A stretch of 43,326 nucleotides of DNA from Balneolales bacterium (GTDB lineage: Bacteria; Bacteroidota; Rhodothermia; Balneolales; Natronogracilivirgulaceae), in contig SKNT01000153.1 in the NCBI GenBank assembly GCA_007120385.1, positions 1 through 43,326 of the forward strand, in the 5' to 3' direction. Both the position numbers and the translations under genes were made by a program. The notes under the pieces are model-generated. The model was not told the DNA's origin and searched no databases. It saw only the letters and a list, made by a program, of their open reading frames with translations. This document shows, piece after piece, positions 26,850 through 37,161 of this stretch. Each line of letters begins with the position of its first letter. Within the stretch, counting starts at the first letter, position 1.

Positions 26850-26918
26850 AAATAATTATGTTGCGTAGAAAGGTGGGTGTTCGGCCGGATGCCGGCGATG
26901 CAGCAAGCGGCCGGCGTG

Positions 26919-27272
26919 TCACTCAGCTATTTCGGAGGCCAGGGAGATTCCTTCGGCCGTATCGGAGGCGATGGTAAATACATTGCTCAGCTGGGAGATC
27001 TCAAGTAGCTTTCGAATGCGCTCAGGCACATTGCAGAGGACGAGGTTCCGGTCCAGGTCACGGTACAGGCGCTGGGCCAGCAACAGCGCTCCAAGACCAC
27101 TGGAGTCGGCGAACGTCACGGCACCCAGATCCAGAATGAGGTGTCCCGTATCCCGGGTATTGGCTAGAACGATGAACTGGCTCTTGAGTTCGGGAGCTAC
27201 CTTGCTGTCGAGCCGCTCCGACTTGAGCGTCATGATGGAGTAATCGTCTTCGGTCTGAATTTCGAATTTCAT
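26919..27272 (-). CDS. STAS-domain anti-sigma factor antagonist-like protein
   Basis: 117 residues from the ATG at 27272. The longer frame opens at a GTG (27350) inside a likely terminator region and adds residues foreign to the family. A single STAS domain fills the protein. LILDLGAVTFADSSGLGALLLA carries the conserved Asp-Ser-Ser where partner kinases phosphorylate SpoIIAA-like antagonists. Such proteins sequester anti-sigma kinases. No anti-sigma kinase or phosphatase gene lies nearby, so the partner must be elsewhere. It starts a unit with the symporter, pgpH, xerD and mtnA. Confidence 0.88.
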   Translation of the reverse strand: MKFEIQTEDDYSIMTLKSERLDSKVAPELKSQFIVLANTRDTGHLILDLGAVTFADSSGLGALLLAQRLYRDLDRNLVLCNVPERIRKLLEISQLSNVFTIASDTAEGISLASEIAE

Positions 27273-27339
27273 CTGTTTTATTACTGTTAGGATTCCAGAA
27301 TCACCGGGAGCTTCCCGGGCCGTGGCCCACAGGGTGTGC

Positions 27340-27363
27340 AAAAGAGCCACCGGTTACCAGTGG
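27340..27363 (-). terminator. Probable terminator downstream of ligA
   Basis: On the minus strand CCACTGG pairs with CCGGTGG (7 pairs, one T-G wobble) around a TAA loop, followed by CTCTTTT. It lies about 45 bases after the ligA stop and before the STAS gene, dividing the rodZ-ligA unit from the downstream genes. The stem is short and the T-run only four bases, so it may be leaky. Confidence 0.45.
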
Positions 27364-27409
27364 TACAGGGCGTCAGGTTGCAGGACAAATGGTAAAATAA
27401 CAAATCCGG

Positions 27410-29419
<2,010 letters not shown>

Positions 29420-30775
29420 TCAGGGTGAAAATCGGGGACGGTCAACGATGGAGCGAGGCGGCTCCAGATCAGTGAAGGGATCACCGGCAGCAATATCGAA
29501 CGTGTTGTTTTCCATCAGCTGGTCCCTGGTAACATGTATTCGGGAACCGTCGGTGTAGTAAGGGGTGAAATCTTCAATGATGTGGCCGTTGAAAAGAAGC
29601 ACCATCCTGGCCAGGCTGCCCTGGAAAATGATATTGTCAAGGAAATCGAACCGCATCGCCTGACGCTGTTCCACCCAGTAGGGGCGGGGAGAGGCGTCCT
29701 GCAAATCTTCACCGGCGAATATATCGGAAAGGACCCGGACCGGCTCCAAGGTGCCATGTATCGCGTAGGCGTATATATAGAGGGTGTCACCCGTTGTGGC
29801 AAATGAGGCAAGCTGGGCAACGATTTCCTGGCGGGTCGGCGCTGCCGGCGGGGTGGTTTCCTGAACGATCTCCGGTTCATCAGCCGCGGTCACATCCGGC
29901 TGCACGGGATCCGCAGCATCAGGAGTTTCGCCGCCCGGCCGGGTTGTTGGTTGCAGATCGGTGCCTGTTTCCGAGGGCTGGACGGCTTCCGACGGTGCAC
30001 GGTGTTCTGCGGCAGGCGGGGCTTCCGGATCCGTTCCTCTATCCTGCCAGAACCAGACAATGGACGCCAGTGCAAGTGCCAGGGCCAGTATTATGGCCAG
30101 GATCACCCAAAGCAGACGATTTCGCTGGGGCCGGTAGACGGCCTCCTTGACTTTGGATGCCCAGTCGATGCCTTCAACATCAGGGGGATCTGGCAGTTTG
30201 ACCGGAGCGGATTTACCGGATCGGGACTCCGAGGCGGAGTAATTCGTGGTGGTTGTAGAGCGAACTTTGTTGATGTTCTCATCCTCCCATTCAATGTCAC
30301 TGGCCGTTTTCTCCTGTGACTCCGGAGTGATGGTCTTGCTTTTTTGCGGTCGGGGCAGGCTTTCATCTGACGGGACACCCTTTCCGCCCTCCTTTTTCTC
30401 ACCGGCTTTTTCCTTTCCGTCAGCCTTCTCTTTTGTCTTTCCTCCCTTTCCGGCCTTTTCTTCTCCGGACTGATCCCCGGAATCGTCCTGAACTTCTCCG
30501 GGCAGGTATTTCATCAGCAAACCCTGATTGTAAAGGCCCGCATCATGTTCGTCAAGTGCCGTGGTGATGTCCTCAAAGCTGATACCCAGAGCCCTGGCAT
30601 AGGTCCGGAAGTAACTGCGCATATAGGTTTTGTTGCGCATACTTCCGCTCAGTATGGATCCGTCCTCAATGGATTCAATGGTTTCCAAAGGAACGCGGCA
30701 TTTGTAAAAGACATCCTGCTTGCTTAGCCGCTTGCTCTTGCGAATACGAACCAGATCTTCATAAAAATGGGACAT
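29420..30775 (-). CDS. RodZ-like membrane protein with HTH and periplasmic domain
   Basis: 451 residues. A RodZ-type helix-turn-helix domain (about 5-75, with RKSKRLSKQDVFYKC and MRSYFRTYARALGI) is followed by a Lys/Glu/Gly-rich linker (99-133), a second polar stretch, one transmembrane helix (221-243), a Pro/Thr-rich periplasmic spacer (244-315) and a C-terminal domain (about 316-451). The segment PYWVEQRQAMRFDF with the later MVLLFNGHII resembles the RodZ C-terminal beta-domain (DUF4115). RodZ links MreB to the envelope and maintains rod shape. The linkers are longer than in E. coli RodZ. A role in transcription through the HTH cannot be excluded. It lies directly upstream of ligA. Confidence 0.75.
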   Translation of the reverse strand: MSHFYEDLVRIRKSKRLSKQDVFYKCRVPLETIESIEDGSILSGSMRNKTYMRSYFRTYARALGISFEDITTALDEHDAGLYNQGLLMKYLPGEVQDDSGDQSGEEKAGKGGKTKEKADGKEKAGEKKEGGKGVPSDESLPRPQKSKTITPESQEKTASDIEWEDENINKVRSTTTTNYSASESRSGKSAPVKLPDPPDVEGIDWASKVKEAVYRPQRNRLLWVILAIILALALALASIVWFWQDRGTDPEAPPAAEHRAPSEAVQPSETGTDLQPTTRPGGETPDAADPVQPDVTAADEPEIVQETTPPAAPTRQEIVAQLASFATTGDTLYIYAYAIHGTLEPVRVLSDIFAGEDLQDASPRPYWVEQRQAMRFDFLDNIIFQGSLARMVLLFNGHIIEDFTPYYTDGSRIHVTRDQLMENNTFDIAAGDPFTDLEPPRSIVDRPRFSP

Positions 30776-30819
30776 GTGAGATTACCTGCAAAATGGAGGG
30801 TAAGAATGAAATTTGCACA

Positions 30820-30827
30820 CAAAGGTA
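30820..30827 (-). promoter_or_regulatory. Possible -7 element (TACCTTTG) for the rodZ-ligA unit
   Basis: On the minus strand TACCTTTG matches the Bacteroidota -7 consensus TAnnTTTG. Transcription would start around 30812, about 37 bases before the rodZ-like ATG. The best upstream TTG is at a spacing of 15 bases, shorter than the usual ~20, so only the -7 part is convincing. Confidence 0.3.
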
Positions 30828-30977
30828 ATAAATAATAACGCTCAAACTCATAATTAACCAATTTTTTTGAATTCGCTGAAGTGCGCGGCCCGATTTATGC
30901 TGTTATCAGAGAATTCGTGATGCGATGTGTAAGGATTTACCCGTTTACGTGTCTGAAAAGAAAAAAGTGGAAGAGTC

Positions 30978-31673
30978 ATGATCAGTCAGTTGCTTCAGTC
31001 GGGAAATGATTTGTTCGACCTGCTCTATCCGGTCTCATGCCTTGTGTGCGGCGACCGGCTGGATGACGATCGACATTTGTGTTCCTACTGCATGGAGCAT
31101 GCTTTTATGCCGACCAATGAGGAGGGAGAGGAGTCGTGCGAGGGCCTGGTACTGCCCGGATGGATCACCATGCAGGACGCCTTGTGGGAATTTGACAAAG
31201 GAGGCTTTCTGCAGGATGTGCTTCACCACGTCAAGTACAGCGGCCTTGCAGATCTCGGTATTGCACTCGGGGAGGAACTTGGATACAAGCTCTTGAAAAA
31301 CCGTTTTCTGCGCATTGCAGACGATACCATCCTGCTTCCGGTACCGCTGCATCCATCCCGGCAGAGAAAAAGAGGATACAATCAATCGGAACTGATTGCC
31401 AGGGGTATATCCACGGTGACAGGCGCACGGATTGCCCCGGAGAGGGCCATGCGGCGGGTGAAAAACACTCGTACTCAAACCGGCCTGAATGCATCCGCCA
31501 GAAAAAAGAACCTCTCCGGAGCTTTTGAACTGGTGGATGAGGAACCGTTCCGCGGCCGCCGAGTTGTTGTGGTCGACGATGTCATCACAACCGGAGCAAC
31601 GGCATTTGAACTGGCTGCACAGGTGCGCCGGCTGTGCGGGGACATTGGCGTTGCGACCATTGCAAGGGCTTGA
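30978..31673 (+). CDS. ComF-family phosphoribosyltransferase
   Basis: 231 residues. An N-terminal zinc ribbon (Cys21, Cys24, Cys35, Cys38) precedes a type I phosphoribosyltransferase domain. The domain contains LLPVPLHPSRQRKRGYNQSE and the PRPP-binding loop VVVVDDVITTGAT. ComF proteins take part in DNA uptake during natural transformation in several bacteria, and the family is widespread in bacteria that are not known to be competent; the reaction is not settled. ATG at 30978 follows a purine-rich GGAAG. It is first in a plus-strand group with orf217 and ubiE. No other competence gene is nearby. Confidence 0.9.
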   Translation: MISQLLQSGNDLFDLLYPVSCLVCGDRLDDDRHLCSYCMEHAFMPTNEEGEESCEGLVLPGWITMQDALWEFDKGGFLQDVLHHVKYSGLADLGIALGEELGYKLLKNRFLRIADDTILLPVPLHPSRQRKRGYNQSELIARGISTVTGARIAPERAMRRVKNTRTQTGLNASARKKNLSGAFELVDEEPFRGRRVVVVDDVITTGATAFELAAQVRRLCGDIGVATIARA

Positions 31674-31770
31674 TCGGGAGGTATTCGGTTTGTCGTTTAC
31701 TCAGGATAGCAATAAATTGTGCCTTGGTCCATTACCTGAAAAAAAAGGACGGAATCGATCGGTTGTTATC

Positions 31771-32424
31771 ATGAGTATATCACGTCATCCCGACGCCCAC
31801 TTCATTGAAACACCCCGTGGCATATTCACATCAGCTGGCAACTGGTTTCACATCACCAAGGCGGCACTTGAAAAATATGCTCCGGGCCTGCTTGAAATCC
31901 ACCCCCTTGATAAACTGATCAAGAAAGCCGAGGTGTGGATACGAAGTGCTGATAATATCGGGATCATACTCTTCATGATGCTCCTGTATTCGTTGGGAAC
32001 CTGGCCAGCCCTGCTCATCACTCTTTTCTTTGTTCCGGTATGGCACATCAACAAAAGCAGTGTCATCAACCTGCCCACGACGGGACTGCTCACGGTGATC
32101 GACAAGGAAATCGTGGTTGTCATTGTCGCGATGCTGGTTCTCAGCTGGATGGGAATCACCGGTGAGTACCTTTCCGTATTCCTGGGAATCGTCATTTTTT
32201 GCGTCCTGAAATTCGGTTGGTTCCGTTTTCTGGTGGAATGGTCCTATGGAAATCTCTTCCGGGGAACGCTGCTGCTCAATGACAGGGTATTAAAGATGAT
32301 CATCCTCAATTATGCCATCAGGGAAAACATCCCCGTGAAAGAAGTGGATGCGATGGAAAAGGAGATACTCTCATTGATTGGCAAACAGCAGGAAGTCATC
32401 AGAAAATACAGGAACAGGAAATAA
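31771..32424 (+). CDS. Unrecognised membrane protein (orf217)
   Basis: 217 residues from the ATG at 31771. A longer open frame reaches back into comF, but its first 94 residues only shadow comF and the spacer. A soluble N-terminus (1-55) includes FIETPRGIFTSAGNWFHITK. A hydrophobic hairpin (about 61-92) and two more helices (about 112-129 and 132-150) follow, then a polar, Lys/Glu-rich C-terminal tail (about 165-217) predicted to be helical. No catalytic motif or metal site stands out and I do not recognise a family. It ends 4 bases before ubiE, suggesting translational coupling with quinone methyltransferase, and starts 97 bases after comF. A role in membrane or quinone biology is only a guess. 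Confidence 0.8.
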   Translation: MSISRHPDAHFIETPRGIFTSAGNWFHITKAALEKYAPGLLEIHPLDKLIKKAEVWIRSADNIGIILFMMLLYSLGTWPALLITLFFVPVWHINKSSVINLPTTGLLTVIDKEIVVVIVAMLVLSWMGITGEYLSVFLGIVIFCVLKFGWFRFLVEWSYGNLFRGTLLLNDRVLKMIILNYAIRENIPVKEVDAMEKEILSLIGKQQEVIRKYRNRK

Positions 32425-32428
32425 CCTT

Positions 32429-33118
32429 ATGAGTGAAGAAGTACGGCGGATGTTTGCGTCCATATCCGGGCGCTATGACCTGCTCAATTCCGTGCTCTCT
32501 CTTGGAGTGCATCACAGATGGCGTAAAAAAGCCGTGCGGTTTTCCCGGGCATCGGAAGGAATGAGCGTACTGGATTGTGCAACGGGAACAGGTGACCTCG
32601 CCATTGAATACAAGAAGGCCGTTGGTGCGTCGGGACAGGTGTCGGGTACCGATTTTTGTGCAGAAATGCTGGGTCCGGCACCGAAAAAAGCAGGTAAAAA
32701 GGGTCTCAGCATCCAATGGGAAGTTGCCGATGCCATGGATCTGCCCTACGAGGATGACCGGTTTGATATAAGCAGCATCGCATTTGGTATTCGGAATGTC
32801 GACGATCCGGTTACGGCGCTGTCAGAGATGGCACGGGTGGTAAAGCCGAACGGGAAGGTTGTCGTCCTGGAATTCGGTCAACCTTACGGCATCATGAAAT
32901 ATCCGTTCCGGTGGCACAGCAAATATGTGATTCCACTCCTGGGAGGGTGGATAAGCGGCAACCGCCAGGCATACCAGTATCTTCCGGATACCAGCGCCGC
33001 TTTTCCGGCCGGTGACCGGTTCTTGTCGCTCATGAAAAGGACGGGGAGATTTAAATCTTTTGAAAGCAAGCCTTTAATGCAGGGCATTGCGTATATTTAC
33101 ATCGGCGTGGTTCTGTAG
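32429..33118 (+). CDS. ubiE: Demethylmenaquinone/ubiquinone C-methyltransferase
   Basis: 229 residues from the ATG at 32429; a TTG 51 bases upstream would add residues inside the preceding gene. The start region MFASISGRYDLLNSVLSLG is the usual UbiE/MenG opening. The SAM-binding motif LDCATGTGDLA and the later FDISSIAFGIRNV and GGKVVVLEFGQP-like (here NGKVVVLEFGQP) segments complete the family signature. It performs the last methylation of menaquinone (MenG) and, where present, ubiquinone. Bacteria of this group generally use menaquinone, so the menG name may be the better one. The quinone feeds the complex III and succinate dehydrogenase encoded nearby. Confidence 0.92.
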   Translation: MSEEVRRMFASISGRYDLLNSVLSLGVHHRWRKKAVRFSRASEGMSVLDCATGTGDLAIEYKKAVGASGQVSGTDFCAEMLGPAPKKAGKKGLSIQWEVADAMDLPYEDDRFDISSIAFGIRNVDDPVTALSEMARVVKPNGKVVVLEFGQPYGIMKYPFRWHSKYVIPLLGGWISGNRQAYQYLPDTSAAFPAGDRFLSLMKRTGRFKSFESKPLMQGIAYIYIGVVL

Positions 33119-33195
33119 CGTACCGCGTGGAACGGGAGGGCTTGTTCTCAAGAAGGCAATGCCGAGATGATTTAGCTTGCATCCGGACAGTCTGA

Positions 33196-33226
33196 TTGGT
33201 TCCTTTGGACAACTTCTGTATTTTTG
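33196..33226 (+). promoter_or_regulatory. Candidate Bacteroidota-type promoter for fabZ-panB
   Basis: TTG at 33196-33198 and TATTTTTG at 33219-33226 match the -33 TTG and -7 TAnnTTTG consensus, with a 20-base spacer. Transcription would begin near 33233, giving a leader of about 24 bases before the fabZ ATG. This would separate fabZ and panB from the upstream comF-ubiE unit. Confidence 0.45.
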
Positions 33227-33256
33227 AAATTCTGTATCCCAACAAAATCTAATGTC

Positions 33257-33694
33257 ATGCACATCAACGAAATCAAGTCTCTGTTGCCTCACAGGTATCC
33301 GTTTTTACTGGTAGACCGGGTACTTGAGATCGGGGAGAAACACATAGTTGCCATTAAAAACGTCTCTGCAAACGAGGAGTTTTTCAACGGCCATTTTCCC
33401 TCCGCTCCGGTCATGCCGGGAGTCCTGCTGGTGGAGGCGCTTGCCCAGGCCGGATGCCTGCTGACCCTGAAGAACCACATAGAGAACCCGGATGAGGTGA
33501 TCATTGTTTTCTCAGCCATCAAGAATGCGCGATTCCGCAGACCGGTCGTTCCGGGAGACCAGCTGCTCATGGAAGTGGAACTGGCCAATGCGCGGCGCAA
33601 CTTCCTTACCATGAAAGGCAAAGCGACCGTAGAAGGGGATCTGGCATGTGAAATTGAAGCAACGGCGGCCATTGTCCCCAAAGACAAGCTATGA
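33257..33694 (+). CDS. fabZ: 3-hydroxyacyl-ACP dehydratase FabZ
   Basis: 145 residues from the ATG at 33257 ([22 protein letters not shown]). The longer frame starts at a TTG inside the likely promoter. The hot-dog fold protein carries catalytic His46 (FNGHFP) and Glu60 (LLVEALAQ) and the HRYPFLLVD start motif. It removes water from 3-hydroxyacyl-ACP in fatty-acid elongation. In many bacteria fabZ sits with lpxA, lpxC or lpxD; here it is paired instead with panB, which starts inside its stop codon (ATGA overlap), implying translational coupling. Confidence 0.95.
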   Translation: MHINEIKSLLPHRYPFLLVDRVLEIGEKHIVAIKNVSANEEFFNGHFPSAPVMPGVLLVEALAQAGCLLTLKNHIENPDEVIIVFSAIKNARFRRPVVPGDQLLMEVELANARRNFLTMKGKATVEGDLACEIEATAAIVPKDKL

Positions 33695-34515
33695 GCACAC
33701 AGTCACAGGAAGCACCGGCCAGAATCACTACCAGAACGGTAGTCGACATGAAAAGTCGCGGTGAGAAGATCACCATGCTCACCGCCTACGACTATACCAT
33801 GGCGCGCATCGTTGACCAGGCCGGCATCGACATCATACTGGTTGGGGACTCGGCCAGCAACGTGATGGCCGGACACCAGACCACGCTGCCGATTACACTT
33901 GAGCAGATGATCTATCATACCGAATGTGTGGTTCGTGCCGCGGAAAGGTCCCTTGTAGTGGCCGATCTGCCGTTCATGAGCTACCAGGTGACTGATACCG
34001 GAGCATTGAAAAGTGCGGGACGGATGATGAAGGAGGCCGGAGCGCATGCCGTCAAACTCGAAGGCGGCTCAGTCGTTGTTCCGGCCATACGCAAGATTGT
34101 GGATGCGGGCATTCCCGTGATGGGACACCTCGGTCTCACGCCGCAGAGCATATACAAATTTGGCACCTACAAAGTGCGGGCCACCGATACCCTCGAAGCC
34201 GAACAGCTGCTGAAGGATGCCCTGAGTCTGCAGGAAGCCGGATGCTTTGCCGTTGTGCTTGAGAAGATCCCGGCATCCCTTGCACAGCGGGTTACTTCAA
34301 GTCTGGAGATACCCACAATCGGCATCGGTGCCGGTATGGCCTGCGACGGCCAGGTTCTGGTTACGCACGACATGCTGGGGCTGAACAAGGATTTCAGTCC
34401 GCGTTTCATACGCAGGTATGCCGACCTGTACACCATCATGACAGATGCTATCCGCTCGTATCACACCGACGTAAAGAAAGGCCAGTTCCCGGACAAGAAG
34501 GAACAATATGGCTGA
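33691..34515 (+). CDS. panB: 3-methyl-2-oxobutanoate hydroxymethyltransferase
   Basis: 274 residues. It makes ketopantoate from 2-oxoisovalerate and methylene-THF, the first committed step of pantothenate and coenzyme A synthesis. Key segments are [31 protein letters not shown] with the metal-binding Asp, [16 protein letters not shown] and the catalytic Glu region VVLEKIP, then PTIGIGAG. All are intact and the length is normal. The start overlaps the fabZ stop by 4 bases. The downstream 157 bases to surE contain a tiny open frame not judged a gene. coaBC, a later step of the same pathway, lies at 35900 on the other strand. Confidence 0.96.
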   Translation: MSTQSQEAPARITTRTVVDMKSRGEKITMLTAYDYTMARIVDQAGIDIILVGDSASNVMAGHQTTLPITLEQMIYHTECVVRAAERSLVVADLPFMSYQVTDTGALKSAGRMMKEAGAHAVKLEGGSVVVPAIRKIVDAGIPVMGHLGLTPQSIYKFGTYKVRATDTLEAEQLLKDALSLQEAGCFAVVLEKIPASLAQRVTSSLEIPTIGIGAGMACDGQVLVTHDMLGLNKDFSPRFIRRYADLYTIMTDAIRSYHTDVKKGQFPDKKEQYG

Positions 34516-34672
34516 TTTTTCCACGTCGTTTAACCTGTGCACGGAAGCAGGCTGCCGGCGGACTGCCATATATTGCCAATCCCGCTTCGGCATCCGGTTT
34601 CGGATGGGCCACAGCGTGGAAGAGGCAGGAAATGCACAATCATTTTGAATTAGAAATCATTTGGACAAGAAG

Positions 34673-35449
34673 ATGACAAACAGCGATTTTGATGCAGAAA
34701 GGATGATCCTTGTCTGCAACGATGACGGGATTTTTTCACCGGGAATCAGAGCCCTGGCTGAAGTGGCCAAGGAGTTCGGCAAGATCACCATCATAGCCCC
34801 GGACCGGCAGCAAAGCGCCGTCGGACACTCAATCACCGTTTCGGATCCCCTGCGGGTGACCCCGTTCCAAATCAATTCGCAGATGGAAGGCCAGGCCGTA
34901 AACGGGACCCCCGCCGATTGCATCAAACTGGGTCACGACAAGCTGATGAAACATAAGCCCGATCTGGTACTCAGCGGTATCAATCACGGTTCAAATGCCG
35001 GTATCAACATTATTTACTCCGGGACGGTAAGCGCCGCCACGGAAGCAACCATTCTCGGATACCCGGCCATAGCGGTAAGCTGCACTGAATTCAGCGAGTC
35101 AGCCGATCTTGTCGGTGCCCAGGAGGCGACGCGGCGTGCCATACGTTATATCCTCCGAAACGGTCTTCCCGCAGGGATAACCCTCAATGTCAATGCTCCA
35201 TCCGGTCCGCTCAAAGGCATGAAATGGGCCAGGCAGGCGAACAGCCGTTACGTGGAGGAGTTTGAGGGCAGGATCGATCCGCATAATAAACCCTATTTCT
35301 GGATTACCGGGCGGCTTGAGATCCTGGACGAGGGCGAGGACCTTGACCTGAATGTGCTGAAGAAGGGGTATGCAACCATTACGCCGATACAGTACGATCT
35401 GACGGCGCACGAATTCTATCATAATCAACACGACGATCTGGAAGAGTGA
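34673..35449 (+). CDS. surE: 5'-nucleotidase SurE
   Basis: 258 residues from the ATG at 34673; a TTG four codons earlier opens the longest frame. The SurE signature is complete: MILVCNDDGIFSPGI with the metal-binding Asp-Asp, APDRQQSAVGHSITVS, NGTPADCIKLG and SGINHGSNAG with the metal-binding Ser and Asn. The enzyme dephosphorylates nucleoside 5'- and 3'-monophosphates and short polyphosphates, and is linked to stationary-phase survival. It is cytoplasmic and metal-dependent. The stop is 11 bases from the convergent orf143 stop, leaving no room for a terminator between them. Confidence 0.94.
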   Translation: MTNSDFDAERMILVCNDDGIFSPGIRALAEVAKEFGKITIIAPDRQQSAVGHSITVSDPLRVTPFQINSQMEGQAVNGTPADCIKLGHDKLMKHKPDLVLSGINHGSNAGINIIYSGTVSAATEATILGYPAIAVSCTEFSESADLVGAQEATRRAIRYILRNGLPAGITLNVNAPSGPLKGMKWARQANSRYVEEFEGRIDPHNKPYFWITGRLEILDEGEDLDLNVLKKGYATITPIQYDLTAHEFYHNQHDDLEE

Positions 35450-35460
35450 CCTGCAACGGC

Positions 35461-35892
35461 CTAAATCCGGCCTGTTTCAGTCCTCAGTTCCAGTGTGCGT
35501 ATGATCTTGTCGTTGAACAGGATCAGCACTTTCATCTCCCGCTCGGGTACGTTGACGAAGGCAACCGTGTCCACACGGTGATGGCGCAGCTTTCGGTTCA
35601 GCTCGGCGTGAAGGTGCGTCTGTGACACGCCGGGCGGAATCGAAATCACATATCTTTTCCGGGTAAATCCATCAGATACATGATATTCAAAAGTGCGTAT
35701 CCGGTCCGTGCTGACGTGGAACCGTGTCAGTTCGGAGATAATGAGGGAGTCTGCCTGGGAAAAACTCTGCAGGGATGAGCGCTGGGGTCCGGGATGCAGT
35801 ACCAGCAGAAGGAACACGGCCGCACATGATGCGGCAAGCAGTCCGGCAAGTACCTGTTTTCTGAGCAGCAGGGGGATGGCTGAAAAGGTCAT
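35461..35892 (-). CDS. Unrecognised small membrane-anchored protein (orf143)
   Basis: 143 residues from the ATG at 35892, 7 bases after coaBC stops. A longer frame to 36051 would run back into coaBC. One N-terminal transmembrane helix (about 13-33) is followed by a mostly soluble domain, presumably periplasmic. The segment FEYHVSDGFTRKRYVISIPPG and the following THLHAELNRKL suggest a beta-alpha fold with short amphipathic helix; VAFVNVPEREMKVLILFNDKII ends it. No catalytic motif is visible. I do not recognise the family. It is the last gene of the glmM-coaBC unit, a position with no obvious functional meaning. Confidence 0.7.
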   Translation of the reverse strand: MTFSAIPLLLRKQVLAGLLAASCAAVFLLLVLHPGPQRSSLQSFSQADSLIISELTRFHVSTDRIRTFEYHVSDGFTRKRYVISIPPGVSQTHLHAELNRKLRHHRVDTVAFVNVPEREMKVLILFNDKIIRTLELRTETGRI

Positions 35893-35899
35893 GCCAGCT

Positions 35900-37156
35900 T
35901 CAGAAAGATGGTTGGGGAGCAAAAATGTGGTGCAGAATGCTGCGTGACACATCGTACTTGGTACCTTCAAAGTGCACCTCGGAGTGTGTCCCGACAAGTA
36001 CCACCTGATTCGTGTCAAAGGCAAATCCGGATCCCTCGGATGCCAGGTCATTTGCTACGATCCAGTCAGCCCCCTTTCGGATGCGCTTCTCCCTGGCCTG
36101 TTGCAGCAGGTTGCTGGTTTCCATGGCAAATCCGATTAACACCTGTCCGTTTTTCCTGTGCTCCCCGAGCCACTTGAGGATGTCCGGTGTCCGTTCCAAT
36201 GCAACATTCAGGTCAGCATCCGCCTTCTTTACCTTATGCGAATGGGTCTGAACGGGCCGGAAATCGGAAACGGCCGCTGTCATGATGATGATATCGCAGC
36301 CGGCGTGCGTTTTGACCTGCCGGAAAAGGTCTTCGGTGGTCGTGAAGGCCAGTTTGCGGATCGACGGGGAGAGTGCCGTGGTACTGACCGCATCGGAATG
36401 GAGAAGTGTGACATTTGCCCCGTGAGCGGCTGCCGCCGCTGCCATGGCCATGCCCATCTTACCGGTGGAGGGGTTGGATAAAAAACGCACTGGATCCAGA
36501 TACTCGCGGGTTGGCCCGCAAGTCACCAAAACCGACTTTCCGGCCAGGACCTCCCTGAGAGTGGGAATCATTTTCTCCCCGGAAGCGCGTCTGGATGGCG
36601 CCACTTCAAGAATCTGTATCATCCGGTCGATGATGACATCGGTATCGGGAAGCCTGCCGACCCCCTCCATGCCACTGGCCAGATAACCGTGGTCGGGTGT
36701 GAGAAGATGGTATCCCAGTTCTTCGGCTTTCTTCAGGTTGTACCGGGTGGATGGGGCACGGTACATTTCCCCGTCCATGGTCGGACAGATCATGATGGGG
36801 CACCGAGCAGCCAGTACGGTGGTTGTAAGCATCGAATCTGAAAACCCGTGGACAATCTTTGCCAGGCTGTTGGCCGTACATGGAGCTATGGCAATCAGGT
36901 CGGCCCATTCCGCCCAGTGGATATGCTGTGTCCAGTTCTCACTGATCCCGGTCGGGTTGTCGGGAAATATGTGGACGGGCACATCGTGGCGGGTGAGGGC
37001 GGCGAAGGTGTTACCGGCTACGAAACGGGTGGCCGCTTCGGTCATTGTTACACGCACCTCGGCCCCGGCCTCCTGGAGCTGGCGTACCAGATAAACCGCT
37101 TTGTAGGCGGCAATGCCACCGGTCACGCCGATGACGATATGTTTGCCGCGCATCAT
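35900..37156 (-). CDS. coaBC: Bifunctional CoaBC (phosphopantothenoylcysteine decarboxylase/synthetase)
   Basis: 418 residues. The N-terminal CoaC flavoprotein half (about 1-180) has the flavin-binding VTGGIAAYKAV, the catalytic His in HIHWAEWAD, CTANSLAKI and the PTMDGEMY motif. The C-terminal CoaB half (about 190-418) begins LVTCGPTREYLDPVRFLSNPSTGKMG and includes the IMTAAVSDFRPV and VLIGFAMET segments. It joins cysteine to phosphopantothenate with CTP and decarboxylates the product, two steps of coenzyme A synthesis. ATG at 37156 is followed by a second ATG; either could be used. It lies 5 bases after rpoZ. Confidence 0.96.
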   Translation of the reverse strand: MMRGKHIVIGVTGGIAAYKAVYLVRQLQEAGAEVRVTMTEAATRFVAGNTFAALTRHDVPVHIFPDNPTGISENWTQHIHWAEWADLIAIAPCTANSLAKIVHGFSDSMLTTTVLAARCPIMICPTMDGEMYRAPSTRYNLKKAEELGYHLLTPDHGYLASGMEGVGRLPDTDVIIDRMIQILEVAPSRRASGEKMIPTLREVLAGKSVLVTCGPTREYLDPVRFLSNPSTGKMGMAMAAAAAAHGANVTLLHSDAVSTTALSPSIRKLAFTTTEDLFRQVKTHAGCDIIIMTAAVSDFRPVQTHSHKVKKADADLNVALERTPDILKWLGEHRKNGQVLIGFAMETSNLLQQAREKRIRKGADWIVANDLASEGSGFAFDTNQVVLVGTHSEVHFEGTKYDVSRSILHHIFAPQPSF

Positions 37157-37161
37157 GGCAC

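Noticed and set aside
27304-27318. CCGGGA-GCT-TCCCGG hairpin before the STAS gene
   Set aside because: Short stem with a three-base loop and no T-run; no assigned function.
31489-31770. N-terminal extension of orf217 overlapping comF
   Set aside because: The added residues are a frame shadow of comF and the spacer, with no protein-like conservation; the ATG at 31771 starts a natural N-terminus.
34508-34648. 46-codon frame beginning at the panB end (ATGGCTGAT...)
   Set aside because: It overlaps the panB stop and has no recognisable features; too short to support without conservation data.
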